Positions 10,702 to 22,500 of a stretch of 64,000 nt of DNA are shown one piece after another. Each line of letters begins with the position of its first letter. The first letter of the stretch is position 1. The position numbers were made by a program, and so were the translations under genes. The stretch is taken from NCBI GenBank assembly GCA_016801885.1, contig CM028902.1:19573080-19637079 (forward strand), read 5' to 3'. The notes beneath the pieces were generated by a model that was given only the letters and a program-made list of their open reading frames with translations, was not told the DNA's origin and searched no databases. Source of the DNA: Toxotes chatareus (lineage: Eukaryota; Chordata; Actinopteri; Toxotidae).

Positions 10702-13421
10702 GTCCCTCCACATAAATTAATCAGTTCAGTCTCAACAGCATTGTTGCGCAAGATAATGTATGTTGCTGTGTCTGTGCTCAGGCAGAAGTAAACCTGACCT
10801 TGTATCTGTATTTATTTCATTTAATGAAATTCTTCCCCTTCAGTTCAACTTGGGTCATACATATTGCAGATAAGAATACAGGAATAGAAACACAGCTTGC
10901 CAGGCAACAAGAGAATAATTTGGACATCTTTGTGATCGAGCCAGTGTCCCTCACTAGCTCGATCGCTCACTCAACATGTTTCGTCCTTGTGGCTGCATTC
11001 CAGACTACTGAAATTACTGGTTGACAGAATGTAATTAATCTAAAAAGCCCCTGCTGTTTGTACCCTTAATAATTTACAGCTGGATAAATGTGGAGATATT
11101 GGTCATGTCAGTTGGAAAACGTGCACAGGATCATCCACCTAACTTTGTTTCAATGCACCGAACTTCCAAAGTTCTAGGCAGGAACTAGTTCCATTCATTT
11201 CACTGTGACATCAAAACCAACTTAAAGAAATGTGAAAGTTGCTGGTAATCAATCACCATGGACATCATGCCTGCTTTGTTGTTAGCTATGACAAGAACTT
11301 TCACACAAAAATCAGACACAACATTCATTGTGATGGATTACCTACCTCAAGCAACTCTTGAGTCTCAGACTTTAGATTTTAATACCGTGCAAGATGAACG
11401 GAAACCAGTGACTGCTTAGAACACGTGGGAAAGACAGTCTCAAACATCTAAAAACTGCAGTGCGATTAGGAATTTTTTAATGGAAAATGCAATGTGATGG
11501 TGTAATGTATGCAAATGGGTAAAATACAGGGAAAAAAATAGCAAGCTCTGTGGAATGGTCAGGGCTTCCAAACCTACAACCTCTTTGATACCATTTATTC
11601 AAGTTCTGGGGTATTGTCTGTCTGCTATTAAATGTCTATTAAATGATCTGAAACCAAAACCAAGGTGTGAGCATGCAGTTTGCAGTTGGCAACATACCAG
11701 AGGACTCACGGCTTCCACCACCGAGGGGAGCAACATAGAGGGAGATACTTAAAACTCACCAGGGTTTACGTTGGCCCTGCATACCTTCTTGCATCCCAGC
11801 CTGCTAGCCACCAGCCTGCTCCCCAGTCAGTTAGCACCAGATGTGCTAGTCAACTGCATGTGCTAAGTGACTGTCACTTGGGTAACACCCGTCCCACACC
11901 ACAGATGGTTGTAGTTTGTTTGCCTGCTGCCAGCTCCAGAATCCTCAGCCTCCGCTGCCCAGTGCCATTACTGATGCCTTACCTGCTCCTGAGTGGGCCC
12001 CCCATGCCCCCACCAGACCCTGAGTCAGCCATCACCGCAGCCTATTTTGGCACCTCAGCCATCCGCCTGCTGTTTTTCTTCTTCAGGACATCCTGATTTC
12101 CATCCACTAGTTTTACACCAGCCTGCCTGTTTACCTGCGCCTCTGTCCTCCCTGCCTGTCATGGCTGGCTCCTACCAGAGGTTCACACTACCTCCTGACT
12201 TTAAGCTATTACTGTCGCGATCACATAGTCATCATTTGTCTTCCTGATTCATTGCTAATGTTCAAAGAAGCACAAAGACAAAGTTGGCTCCATGTCAAGA
12301 CCATGTAGGTCCTAAATGGTCTTTCCTGCTGTAAGTACTGAAGCCCAACAATGAAATGCTACTGCTGCTATTGCAGTAACATACATAGATCAACTTTTCA
12401 GCTGCATTTTCCAGTGATGTTTCATACTAAAATGTCAGCTTACAGTTTATCTGTGTCACAATATTTTTTAAAAAACTTAAAATTTGTTCTCCCATGGAAT
12501 ATTACCACGCAATCTCACAGATATGACAGAACAACATCAGAACGGGAGAATAAACACAATTTTCTGTTTAATTATCAGCGTTTCTTTGTTCAAAATCGAC
12601 TTTGATTAATGGTGAAAAATCTCGGTTTGCAGCCAAGTCCTCTCAAAATCAGCTATGAAAATGATGTTTGTTAAAGTTAGAAGTGTGAAGTGATGGGCTG
12701 GCTGATATTAACGGTAATTTTAAAACAATCATTTGACAAGAGTAGTTGCGTCATGACAGCAACCACTCCATGCATTCAGAGCAGGTGGTTGTAGACATGT
12801 TGAAAAGGTGGCATTTAGCAGAACATATAGAGACAAATATGACATTTTCAGGTGAGCTGTTCTGTACTTTGCTGAAATCTATTTGTTTCAAATGGTCAAT
12901 GATTTGAGGGGGGAAAAAACAACTCGAGAGATACAAAGAGATATTGGAGATTTTTTTCTAATCGATTTAAAAGAAAAAACTTTTGTGTGTCACCCAATTG
13001 TATGACAATGCTTTCAAGTGGGAATCAGTGTGGATTTACAATTGGATTTTCAGTTTTGATGCAGGGCTTGTCTGAGTGAAAACCATTTTTGTGTGTGTTT
13101 TTAAGTACACTCTCACATTTTTCTTCTCCGTGCGCAGGTGTAATCAGGTCTGTGTGTATCTGTGTGTCGTCCTAATGGTACACTGTGTTCTCTGACTTTT
13201 CTGATCATGCTGCATGAAGGCGGCCTCATGAATGCACACAGACAGAGATGAAGAGCACAGGTGGGGAACTGCAGCACCCAGCTGTCACTCCATTGTGACA
13301 AGACTAATAGATCAGAAAAACAGGGTGGAGAGCACCAACAGATCACATAACTTTCTGACAAGAAGCAATTCACTTTGACTCTTTCTTTGCATTGTCATTC
13401 CTGTTATCTCCCTATACACTG
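10702..13421. other. Non-coding stretch, no recognised feature
   Basis: No recognisable exons. 11680-12250 is rich in CCT/CAG and holds overlapping open frames (138 and 84 codons) with Pro/Ser/His-rich, low-complexity translations; I do not recognise a protein and see no splice-bounded exon. It may be an old repeat. Confidence 0.5.
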
Positions 13422-13489
13422 ATCAGCCACAACATTAAAACCAGTAACTGGTTTTAAAACAAGTAACTGGTTTTAATGTCGTAGCTGAT
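13422..13489. repeat. Back-to-back copies of a Tc1-type transposon end (palindrome)
   Basis: The arm 13422-13449 (ATCAGCCACAACATTAAAAC...) and the reverse complement of 13462-13489 match at 25 of 28 positions, with a 12-base centre. The arm resembles the ACTGATCAGCCACAACATTA end that I recognise in many fish Tc1/mariner-like elements. A single arm of the same type is at about 37678-37705. Confidence 0.7.
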
Positions 13490-14214
13490 GGTGTGTACTC
13501 CCCCTACTACTGCATCTTTTCTCTGTGTAAGTACTTTTGCTTTTTCTTACATTTCCTTCAAGCTAAAGAACACACTGACCGGATGATGTTTAAAGACGAT
13601 AATATAGCAAAGAGGGAACAGAGATGACTGTAGGTACGACAGGTGAAGGACACAGAAACTTTTGTAAATTATCACAGTCTGTGTCGTACCTGCTGCATAG
13701 AACCCTGAAATAATGGCTTCAAAAACCAACAATACCCCGCCACCCCCTTCATCTTTGTCCTCTGTGCGTCTCACTGTTTCTTTAGTTTTCTTCTTTCTTT
13801 CTTGTATGGGAAGTAAAACCTGCAGTGGATCACATGCTCTTTTCTCAGAAAAATAGTGGAGAACAGTGGAGAATACGGCCCCCCCGCCCAAAAAAAAATC
13901 ACAGTGTATTATGGCCTATTACAGTCTCCCTTTACATTCGGTTTAGTGGCAGTTTTGGCTGTGAAGCCCCGTCTCAAAGTCAATTCATTAGGTTCTGAAA
14001 TGGCATTGCTTGCCATTAACAACTATATAATGGCAAAATTAATATAACAATGGTGTTTTATCACCATTGCGGATAAAAAGAGAGTTGGTAGCTCAGTTAC
14101 AATGAGGAGATCACTGACGTGACAATGCTGACAATACAGGATTACAGAGTTAATGTGTTATTCACATAAACAGATGTCAGTAAGAGGGACAGCACACTGA
14201 CCAAGCACTGTACA

Positions 14215-14570
14215 TCTGAACATGCAGTTATCCAGTCAGCCAATCATGTGGAAGTAGCATAATGCAGAAAATCATGCAGAGGTCAGGTCAGAGGCATCAG
14301 TCACAATTCACATCAAACTTGTTGGTGCCAGATGGGCTGGTTTGAGTGTTTCTGAAACTGGTGGTCTTAAGCTTCGACCTCTGACCTCCAATACATATTG
14401 ACTCCATCTTTGACAAGCAGTGGTAATATGTGCAAAGTTTGAGGAACATCACTCAAAGCATTGTAGAGATAACACATATCGCATTGCCAAGCAAAATCAT
14501 GGTTTGAATGTCACAGCCCTTCTGCATATTGTTGCAGACCATGTTCACCCCTTTATATCCTTCTAAGTGT
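14215..14570 (+). mobile_element. Tc1/mariner-like relic
   Basis: The stretch with CCAGTCAGCCAATCATGTGG and GGTGCCAGATGGGCTGGTTT is recognisable as the start of a fish Tc1-like element (5' non-coding region plus the start of the transposase HTH region). It then turns into other repeat-like sequence (CTCTGACCTCCAATACATAT). No transposase frame survives. Confidence 0.5.
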
Positions 14571-15941
14571 TAAACAGTCGTCATAGAGACCCCCCGGGTG
14601 TGAGCCCCATGGCCAGATAATATTTCATTCTGTAAATAACAGGGACATAATAAGACGGGCACCAGTGTCTCCTCCTCTCTCACTTCTACCAGTCACTGAG
14701 GACGAGAGCTGACTGCTGACCCCACCGAGCCGTCTCATCAGGGAGGCAATGGAGGCAAATAAGATTTTACACACCATTACATAAATAAGGCTCTCATTTA
14801 CAAAATCACACATGAAAACTATATATAATACACAGAATTAAATCACATAACGTGACCACGCATTGGTGTGAGTCACAGTAGCAACATATAATGCTGATGA
14901 TTCATATATAGTCTTTTTTTTTATTATTATCAATCAGTCACCACACGTGATTAGCTCTCCCAAAGCTTAATTGCTATCTATTTATAGTGTTATTCTGTTA
15001 TTCAGTCTGTGTTGGTGTTGGCAGAGGAGAGGATGGTTAACCAGGCAAGCCGTGAAGTGGGTCAGTCTCTCTGTTCTTGTGTACAACCCTGAAAACAAAG
15101 TAGCGTCATACTCCAAGTCCTTGAGATAATTGCAATACAATGAAGTTATACATAAGATGACAGAAATGATGATGAATGGGTGGCTGCGCTAATAGAAATT
15201 ACTTCTCTGGGGGATATAGGAATGATTGACAGTGAGAAATAAAAGCTGGGACAATCAATAGCTATTGATTGATTTCACAACCGCAGAGTTCACAGAACGA
15301 GAGGCAGTCAGCGGGTGAGGGAGAAAAGGGAAAGGAAGATCATCAAAAAAGGTGCAGTGATGCCATACTTAGAGGTTATAAATGGGGTTATGAATCATAC
15401 CTTGGGATTCATTATTATTCTAGTACATAATAATGGACAGAAAGGAAATTTGAAACAAAACGTGGTGCCTCGGTTGAGAATGTGATCAGGCATATAATGT
15501 GAGTACAGGTATGTATTAGACCGCTACCACACAAACTGATAATCAGGGCTGGATGGATTGATAGATGGTAATCTTCTGTATAAGCAAGGTCATCAGATTC
15601 TTCTTTAACCCTTTTTTAAATTAGTTTTGGTTTGTTTGCTCTTTTGTTTTTTTTTTTTTGTTTATTCTTTGTTCTGGATTCAGGATATTAGTCAGATGAG
15701 CAGTATAGCACATCACATGCTGAGTTTCTGTTCCTCCCTGTGTTCGTCAGATCCCTTACAGCATGGTCTGGATGAAAACACACTGCACAGCAACAAGATG
15801 ATTATGATGGCATATGCTGCATTAGACAACACAGGGTTTGTCATTTGTACTATGAGTGTAACTGCGTAGATATATCGCACTGGACTCATAAAGATGATTT
15901 TAAAGGATGGTTTTATTGTGAAATAATGAGGAAAACAAAAA
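14571..15941. other. Non-coding stretch, no recognised feature
   Basis: AT-rich sequence without recognisable exons. The frame open on the plus strand at 15627-15869 begins in a T-run and shows no family resemblance. Confidence 0.5.
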
Positions 15942-16255
15942 AAGATCTGGCTGTCATTCAGCGCTTCACTGCCCTCTAAATTGCTGGCCAAGACTTCACT
16001 AATAGAGCCAAACTGCAATCTTTTAAAATAAAAGTTTTCAAAATGAAAAGCCAACTGATTCTGGTGTTTCTTTACAAGAGTTTTTGTGATGTTTTTGAAG
16101 TTCTTCACAGACTTTTTAGGCTCAAAACTGTTGAGGACATTTGAATCAACACTGTTTTCATGTGCTCGGGATAAGCGCCGCTTGTAACCAGAATATGTGC
16201 AAAATACAAATGAACATCCAGGCTCTCCACAATTCAAATGCAAAGACCTTCCTGG
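15942..16255 (-). pseudogene. C2H2 zinc-finger gene fragment (multicopy fish family)
   Basis: The minus-strand frame beginning near 16243 (codon TTG, so it is an internal exon, not a start) encodes a C2H2-like finger, CGEPGCSFVFCTYSGYKRRL followed by SRAH. The second Cys is followed by 12 residues and then Arg (codon at 16175-16177) where the first zinc-binding His should be, a change explicable by CAC to CGC. A Lys/Asn-rich segment follows and loses protein-like character near 15945. It resembles the N-terminus of uncharacterised multicopy fish proteins with one or two such fingers. It lies 117 bases past the stop of the pseudogene at 16360-18158, same strand. Whether the two are parts of one locus is unknown. 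Confidence 0.5.
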
Positions 16256-16359
16256 GTATAAACCATGTCAAAACTTCATATGTCTAAATAACAAAGAACG
16301 ACTTGTGTGGTGTACCTTGTAGCACATGAACACGTTTCCAGGCAAAGATGTGTTGTTCT

Positions 16360-18158
16360 TCAAACAGCAGTATGAAGAATTCTTGCTCTGATTTCTTTGA
16401 CTCGAGGACTTTCCTTCATACTGCCATCATCAATGCCATACACGGTGGTCTGGATGAATGTGTAGAAGTTGTACAGCGCCTCGTCATAGGACACAGCAAA
16501 AGCAAAATGACCTCATCAAAGGCAGCAACACCGGCCTGCGTTGAACAGGGAATCACCTTTTGGTCCAGGAGGACGTCGAATTTTTGAATGCCGTTCATTC
16601 TTTCTCCAACAGACAGAAGAAAGGGTTTGAACAGGCCCAGTGTCGTTGAGTAAGGTGTCCATGCTTCGCCCCACCTGAGAGATAAAGATACCAGATAGAT
16701 CACGAAGAATAAAATTTGGAATTTGATGTTAAGTAATTACCCAAGAATTAAGACAAAATACAGACATTTCACCTTAAAATGCACATTGAAACATGAGCAC
16801 AAGCTCTTGGGGAAAATACTATATATAATTTCACTTGCTACACACCTTAATAAACTTCACCAGGCGGTCAGCAGCATCAGATGTGCTAATCCTTGAAGCT
16901 TTCCTACCCTTGCATGTTGGAGGTAACAGGTGAAGAAGCAAAAGAATGGCAGCCACCTCAGAGTCCTAAACTAGAGAATCAAAAATATCAACAGAGCAAT
17001 TACTTTTTGTTAAAGGACCAGAGAAGATTTACCTTTTGAAATTTAACATCTAGGATTTACACTTACCACTGACATCGGAGTCCCGTTGTGCCGACAAGAG
17101 AAGCTCACTAACAGAAGCACTTCCAGGTAGATTTTTTCAGTCTGAAATGGTCCTCGGTTTGAAGAATGTTGGCCACCTTGCCAGGAATTTACCAGACACT
17201 TCCTCTCCAAAAAGCATTGTGAAATCTTGATCAATCTAAAAAAAATAAAAAAATACATAATAATGTAAGTAAAATATTATGGCATAAACTAATGAAAAAA
17301 AACAAACAATCTTTGTCATACCAAACCAGGGGTATCCAGGAATCTTGGAAAAAGGTCCAGGACAGTGGATGCTGTAGCTGGGCCTTGTACCACCTTTTGT
17401 CTGTGTTGGAATGTTTCCATCATTTTATCTTTGACAAGCATCTTGTCAGGTCATCACTGACTGACATAGCTTCCTTGCAGTCATCACCAGACAGCTGCCT
17501 CACAATTGAACGTATGTGGCGAGGAGTCTTGGGACCATCTTGAAAAGAGGACTTGGATTTCTTGATGTCTTCGGTAGAGTTGCGCTGGACAGTTTTCAAC
17601 CTCCATGCCAGGTAGCCAGAACCACTCTGGTGATCATAGAAATGTTCCTGGTGATTAAAAAAGGTTAATCCTGTTAAGTGTGTGTATATATATATATACT
17701 GTATATATTATACTGAGTACTGATCATGAGCAGAGGAATATGTTCAAATCAACACAATAGCATTGTTATGAGTTGAATAATTGTCCGTACCTGTATAAAA
17801 AAAAGATTACCAAATATTTTGGGTATACTGCAGTAGATTTAGCATAAACTGGGTGTTCAAAAAGAAATGAGAGCATAGGTGTGTTAAAGTGAATACTTAC
17901 ATAACCATTCTTTGAATCTGGGTCTTTCAGCTTGGGGAACAAAATTGCAATGCCAAGAAAATATTTTATGCGGACATTCACTGGGGGGATCCTCCTGAGA
18001 TAGATGCATAACTGAAAAGATTCAATTTATATATATATATGAATATCCAGTCCGATTGTGTAAACTCAGAGCAATAAAATAATAGCAGTGAAAATATGAA
18101 GTTGCTTAGTTCTGCCACCCCTCTACCTTCACTACTGCAAGAGTCCCTCTCCCACAAT
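16360..18158 (-). pseudogene. Spliced SAMD3-like-type gene remnant, at least six exons
   Basis: Minus-strand exons with consensus splice sites: 18127-18158 (GTLAVVK), 17901-18011 (RRIPPVNVRIKYFLGIAILF), 17322-17647 (HFYDHQSGSGYLAWRLKTVQ ... LFPRFLDTPGL), 17067-17235 (IDQDFTMLFGEEVSGKFLAR), 16846-16965 (DSEVAAILLLLHLLPPTC), and a last exon 16360-16674 (FAVSYDEALYNFYTFIQTTV ... SPRVKEIRARIL, stop at 16360-16362). The order and motifs match a large multicopy fish family, usually annotated as uncharacterised or SAMD3-like; its function is not known to me. Damage: a frame change in exon 17322-17647, an in-frame stop at 17137-17139, and at least two frame changes in the last exon. Splice sites remain usable. 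Further 5' exons were not identified; the composite VNTR element starts ~520 bp upstream. Confidence 0.72.
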
Positions 18159-18199
18159 CTGTAAGTGTTAAAATATGAGACCTTTAAAGAAAATCAACT

Positions 18200-18677
18200 A
18201 CAACTACCAGCAGTCAAAGTCCTTATTGCCTTAGCTGATGCACTGTCACACTTTAGATGGTAAAAATTAGAAAATGAACAGCTTCAGTCTCTGAGGAGCT
18301 GCCTTAGCACTAATGATGGCTGAACCACGAGTATGCACTACCTAATGCCATAGTTCCAAAATACAAGTGTAGAATACAAAATACAGTACCAACAATATAA
18401 ACAATATAAACAACTACTAATGATCCGCTACTAATGAGAAATGAAGGTGCTACGGCAACATTTACCCACCTGAAAGAATAAAGGAAGGCGAGCAGTGATT
18501 TGGCTGCTCTTCAGTGATATTCTCTGGGTGTAACAAAATAAAAAGTGCAAATACTGTGTACAAAATAACACAGAGCTACGAGTAAATGGGCAAATACTCA
18601 TAAATACCCAATATGACACAAATACAGTGTGTTATTTGGTTACATACAGGATACTGGCTTGTGCAAAGAATCAAATC
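18200..18677. repeat. Left copy of a ~0.5 kb direct repeat flanking composite element A
   Basis: Shows high identity, same orientation, with 25857-26430, from the ACTACAACTACCAGCAGTCA start to the CAAAGAATCAAATCC end. The left copy lacks about 110 bases present in the right copy at about 26180-26290. It ends exactly where VNTR sequence begins. It lies just upstream of the SAMD3-like remnant, so it may be the 5' flank or intron of that family. Confidence 0.9.
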
Positions 18678-18727
18678 CGCGGCTCCCCGGCCACCACCCC
18701 TGCGTCGCGGTTTCATTTATTTCATCT

Positions 18728-19573
18728 AATACAGGTAGTGATGGTCCTCTGACACCCGAGGCTCCGACACATGCGCAGTAGCTCATGAAGCAGTTGTTTC
18801 GAACCAATGTGCCGAGGCGTGGTTTGGTCACGTGAGTACTGACGTATAAAGCACTTCAGTGACGTTCAAAGCAGTTGAGTGCTTCGAACGTCATACGAAT
18901 CACATGATTGGTTCGGTTTGTTTGATGTAAATCATGTAACGGGATCGAGTGTGTTCAGGGATTGGATAGCTCTATATTGTGGCGGTCATTCTTTGAGTAG
19001 GTTCGTTTGTTGCGGTTGTTTGGTGTTTTGAGAGTTAGTAGTGTTGATAGCGTATTTTTGGAGAATAAGGGTAGATAGAGCAAAAGATATATAATATTTA
19101 AATTAGTTAGATAGATATAGATAGTTATATAGATAGGTATATAGATATATAGTCCAAAATAACGTTAGATATAGATAAGACATATAGATTCATTACATAC
19201 AAATATATACACACACATCACAACACAAAATATAAGTGAAGATTATGTAGTGTTACAATCAGCCATGACAAATAAGAAACATGTTATTCTATTATTATTA
19301 TAATTATTATTATTATTAATCCACTTAAAACCACATTGTCATCTGATACAGTCAAACAGAAAAATACTCTTTATCTAGCTCCATGATAGTCAGACTCAGA
19401 GTCAGACGTGTGTGTTTTGGTTAAGAAAAATCAGGTGATTTATGATGTATGAACCACTTTACTGCTTCATTCGGTATTGAAACCCTGTTTAGTTTAGTTG
19501 TCCTGCAACAATGTTCAATAAATAACACGCAGCTCTATCGTGTTCAGTTCCCATTAGAGCTGCATGTTATTTA
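18728..19573 (+). repeat. 5' module of composite element A
   Basis: Matches the minus strand of 63231-64000, except that copy B lacks about 130-150 bases equivalent to 18898-19030. It contains short motifs around GAAGCAGTTGTTTCGAACCA and TGCTTCGAACGTCA that resemble ends of fish hAT elements, a TAGATA/TATC-type simple repeat at about 19080-19190, and AATAAA near 19520. It joins the VNTR at the phrase TTATTTAGCG in both copies. The hAT link is an inference from memory. Confidence 0.65.
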
Positions 19574-22500
19574 GCGTACGTCCACCTGGCTCCCCGGCCC
19601 CCGGCCCAAGGTCCTGGTTTCATTTATTTCATCCGAGGCAGGGCACGCGCATGCCCACCTGGCTCCCCAGCGTCGCGGTTTCATTTATTTCATCCGAAGC
19701 AGGGCACGCGCACGCCCACCTGGCTCCCCGGCCACCAGCCCTGCGTCGTGGTTTCATTTATTTCATCTGAGAAAGGGCACGCGCACGCCAACCTGGCTTC
19801 CCGGCCCCCGGCCCTGATTCGCGGTTTCATTTATTTCTTCTGAGACAGGGCACGCGCACGCCCACCTGGCTCCCTGGCCACCGGCCCTGATTCGCGGTTT
19901 CATTTATTTCATTTGAGAGAGGGCACGCGCACGACCACCTGGCTCCCCGGCCACCGCCCCTGCGTCGCGGTTTCATTTATTTAATCTGAGACAGGGCACG
20001 CGCACTTCCACCAGCCTCCCCCGCCCCTGCATCGCGGTTTCATTTATTTTTTCTGAGACAGGGCACGCGTACGCCCACCTGGCTCCCCGGCCACCGGCCC
20101 TGATTCGTGTTTTCATTTATTTCTTCTGAGACAGGGCACGCGCACGCCCACCTGGCTCCCCGGCCCCCGGCCATGATTCGCGGTTTCTTTTATTTCATCT
20201 TAGAAAGGGCACGTGCACGCCCACCTGCCTCCCCCGCCCCAGCGTCGCGGTTTCATTTATTTCATCTGAGACAGGGCACCCGGCCCTGCGTCGCGGTTTC
20301 ATTTATTTCATCTGAGACAGGGCACCCGCACCCACCTGCCTCCCCCCTGCCCCTGCGTCATTTATTTATTTCAGCTGAGAAAGGGCACGTGCACTTCCAC
20401 CTGCCTCCCCCGGCCCTGATTCGAGGTTTCATTTATTTCATCTGAGACAAGGCACGCACATGTCCACCTGCCTCCCCCGCCTCAGCGTCGCGGTTTCATT
20501 TATTTCATCTGAGACAGGGAACCCGGCCCTGCGTTTGCGGTTTCATTTATTTCAGCTGAGACAGGAAACGCGCACTTCCACCTGCCTCCCTCGCCCCTGC
20601 ATCACGGTTTCATTTATTTCAGCTGAGAAAGGGCACGCACAAGCCCACCTGCCTCCTCCGCCCCAGCTTCGCATTTTCATTTATTTCATTTGAGACAGGG
20701 CACGCGCACTTCCACCTGGCTCCCCGGCCCTGATTCGCAGTTTCTTTTATTTTATCTGAGACAGGGCACCCGGCTCTGCGTTGCGGTTTCATTTATTTCC
20801 GCTGAGACAGGGAACGCGCACTTCTACCTGCCTCCCTTGCCCCTGCGTCGCGGTTTCATTTATTTCATCTGAGACTTGACACGCGCGCGCCCACCTGCCT
20901 CCCCCGCCCCTGCGTCGCGGTTTCATTTATTTCATCTGAGACAGGGCAGGCGCACGCCCACCTGCCTCCCCCGCCCCTGCGTCGCGGTTTCATTTATTTC
21001 ATCTGAGACAGGGCACGCGCACGCCCACCTGACTACCCGCCCCCGGCCTTGATTCGCGGTTTCAGTTATTTCATCTGAGACAGGGCACGGGCACGCCCAT
21101 CTGCCTCACCCGCCCCAGCGTCGCGGTTTCATTTATTTCATCTGAGACTTGGCACGCGCACGCCCACCTGCCTGCCCCGCCCCTGCGTCGCGGTTTCATT
21201 TATTTCATCTGAGACAGGGCACGCAGCACGCCACACCTGACTACCCCCGCCCCTGCGTCATGTTTCATTTATTTCATCTGAGACAGGGCACGCGCGCGCC
21301 CACCTGACTACCCGCCCCTGCGTCAGCGTTTTCATTTATTTCATCTGAGACTTGGCACGCCCATGCGCACGCCTGAGACAGGGCACCTGCCTCCCCTCGC
21401 CGCCACGCACGCCCACCCTGCCCCCCCGCCACCGCCCTGATTCACGGTTTCATTTATTTCATCTGAGACAGGGCACGCGCGCGCCCACCTGACTACCCGC
21501 CCCTGCGTCGCGGTTTCATTTATTTCATCTGAGACTTGGCACGCGCACGCCCACCTGCCTCCCTCGCCCCTGCGTTGTGGTTTCATTTATTTCATCTGAG
21601 ACAGGGCACGCGCACGCCCACCTGACTACCCGCCCCTGCGTCGCCCGCTTCATCTGAGACAGGGCACGCGCCGCCCACCTTGTTTCATTTATTTCATCTG
21701 AGACAGGGCACTCGCACGCCCACCTGACTACCCGCCCCCGCCCCTGCGTCGCGGTTTCACTTATTTCTTCTGAGACAGGGAACGCGCACGCCCACCTGGC
21801 TCCCGGCCCCGGCCCTGATTCGCGGTTTCATTTATTTCATCTGAGACAGGGCACTCGCACGCCCACCTGACTCCCCCGCCCCAGCGTCGCGGTTTCATTT
21901 ATTTCATCTGAGACAGGGCACGCGCACGCCCATCTGCCTCACCCGCCCCAGCGTCGCGGTTTCATTTATTTCATCTGAGACAGGGCACCCGGCCCTGATT
22001 CACGGTTTCATTTATTTCTTCTGAGACAGGGCACGCGCACGCCCACCTGACTACCCGGCCCTGCATCGCGGTTTCATTTATTTCATTTGAGACAGGGCAC
22101 GCGCACGCCCACCTGACTACCCACCCCTGCGTCGCGGTTTCATTTATTTCATCTGAGACAGGGCACGCGCACGCCCACCTGGCCCCCCGGCCACCGGCCC
22201 TGATTCACGGTTTCATTTATTTCTTCTGAGACAGGGCACGCGCAAGCCCACCTGGCTCCCTCGCCCCAGCGTTGCGGTTTCATTTATTTAATCTGAGACA
22301 GGGCACCCGGCCCTGCGTCGCGGTTTCATTTATTTCAGCTGAGACAGGGACCGCGCACTTCCACCTGCCTCCCTTGCCCCTGCGTCGCGGTTTCATTTAT
22401 TTCAGCTGAGACAGGGACCGCGCACTTCCACCTGCCTCCCTTGCCCCTGCGTCGCGGTTTCATTTATTTCATCTGAGACTTGGCACGCGCACGCCCACCT

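Noticed and set aside
11680..12096. 138-codon Pro/Ser/His-rich frame
   Set aside because: Low complexity, overlaps another frame of similar length, and no recognisable domain.
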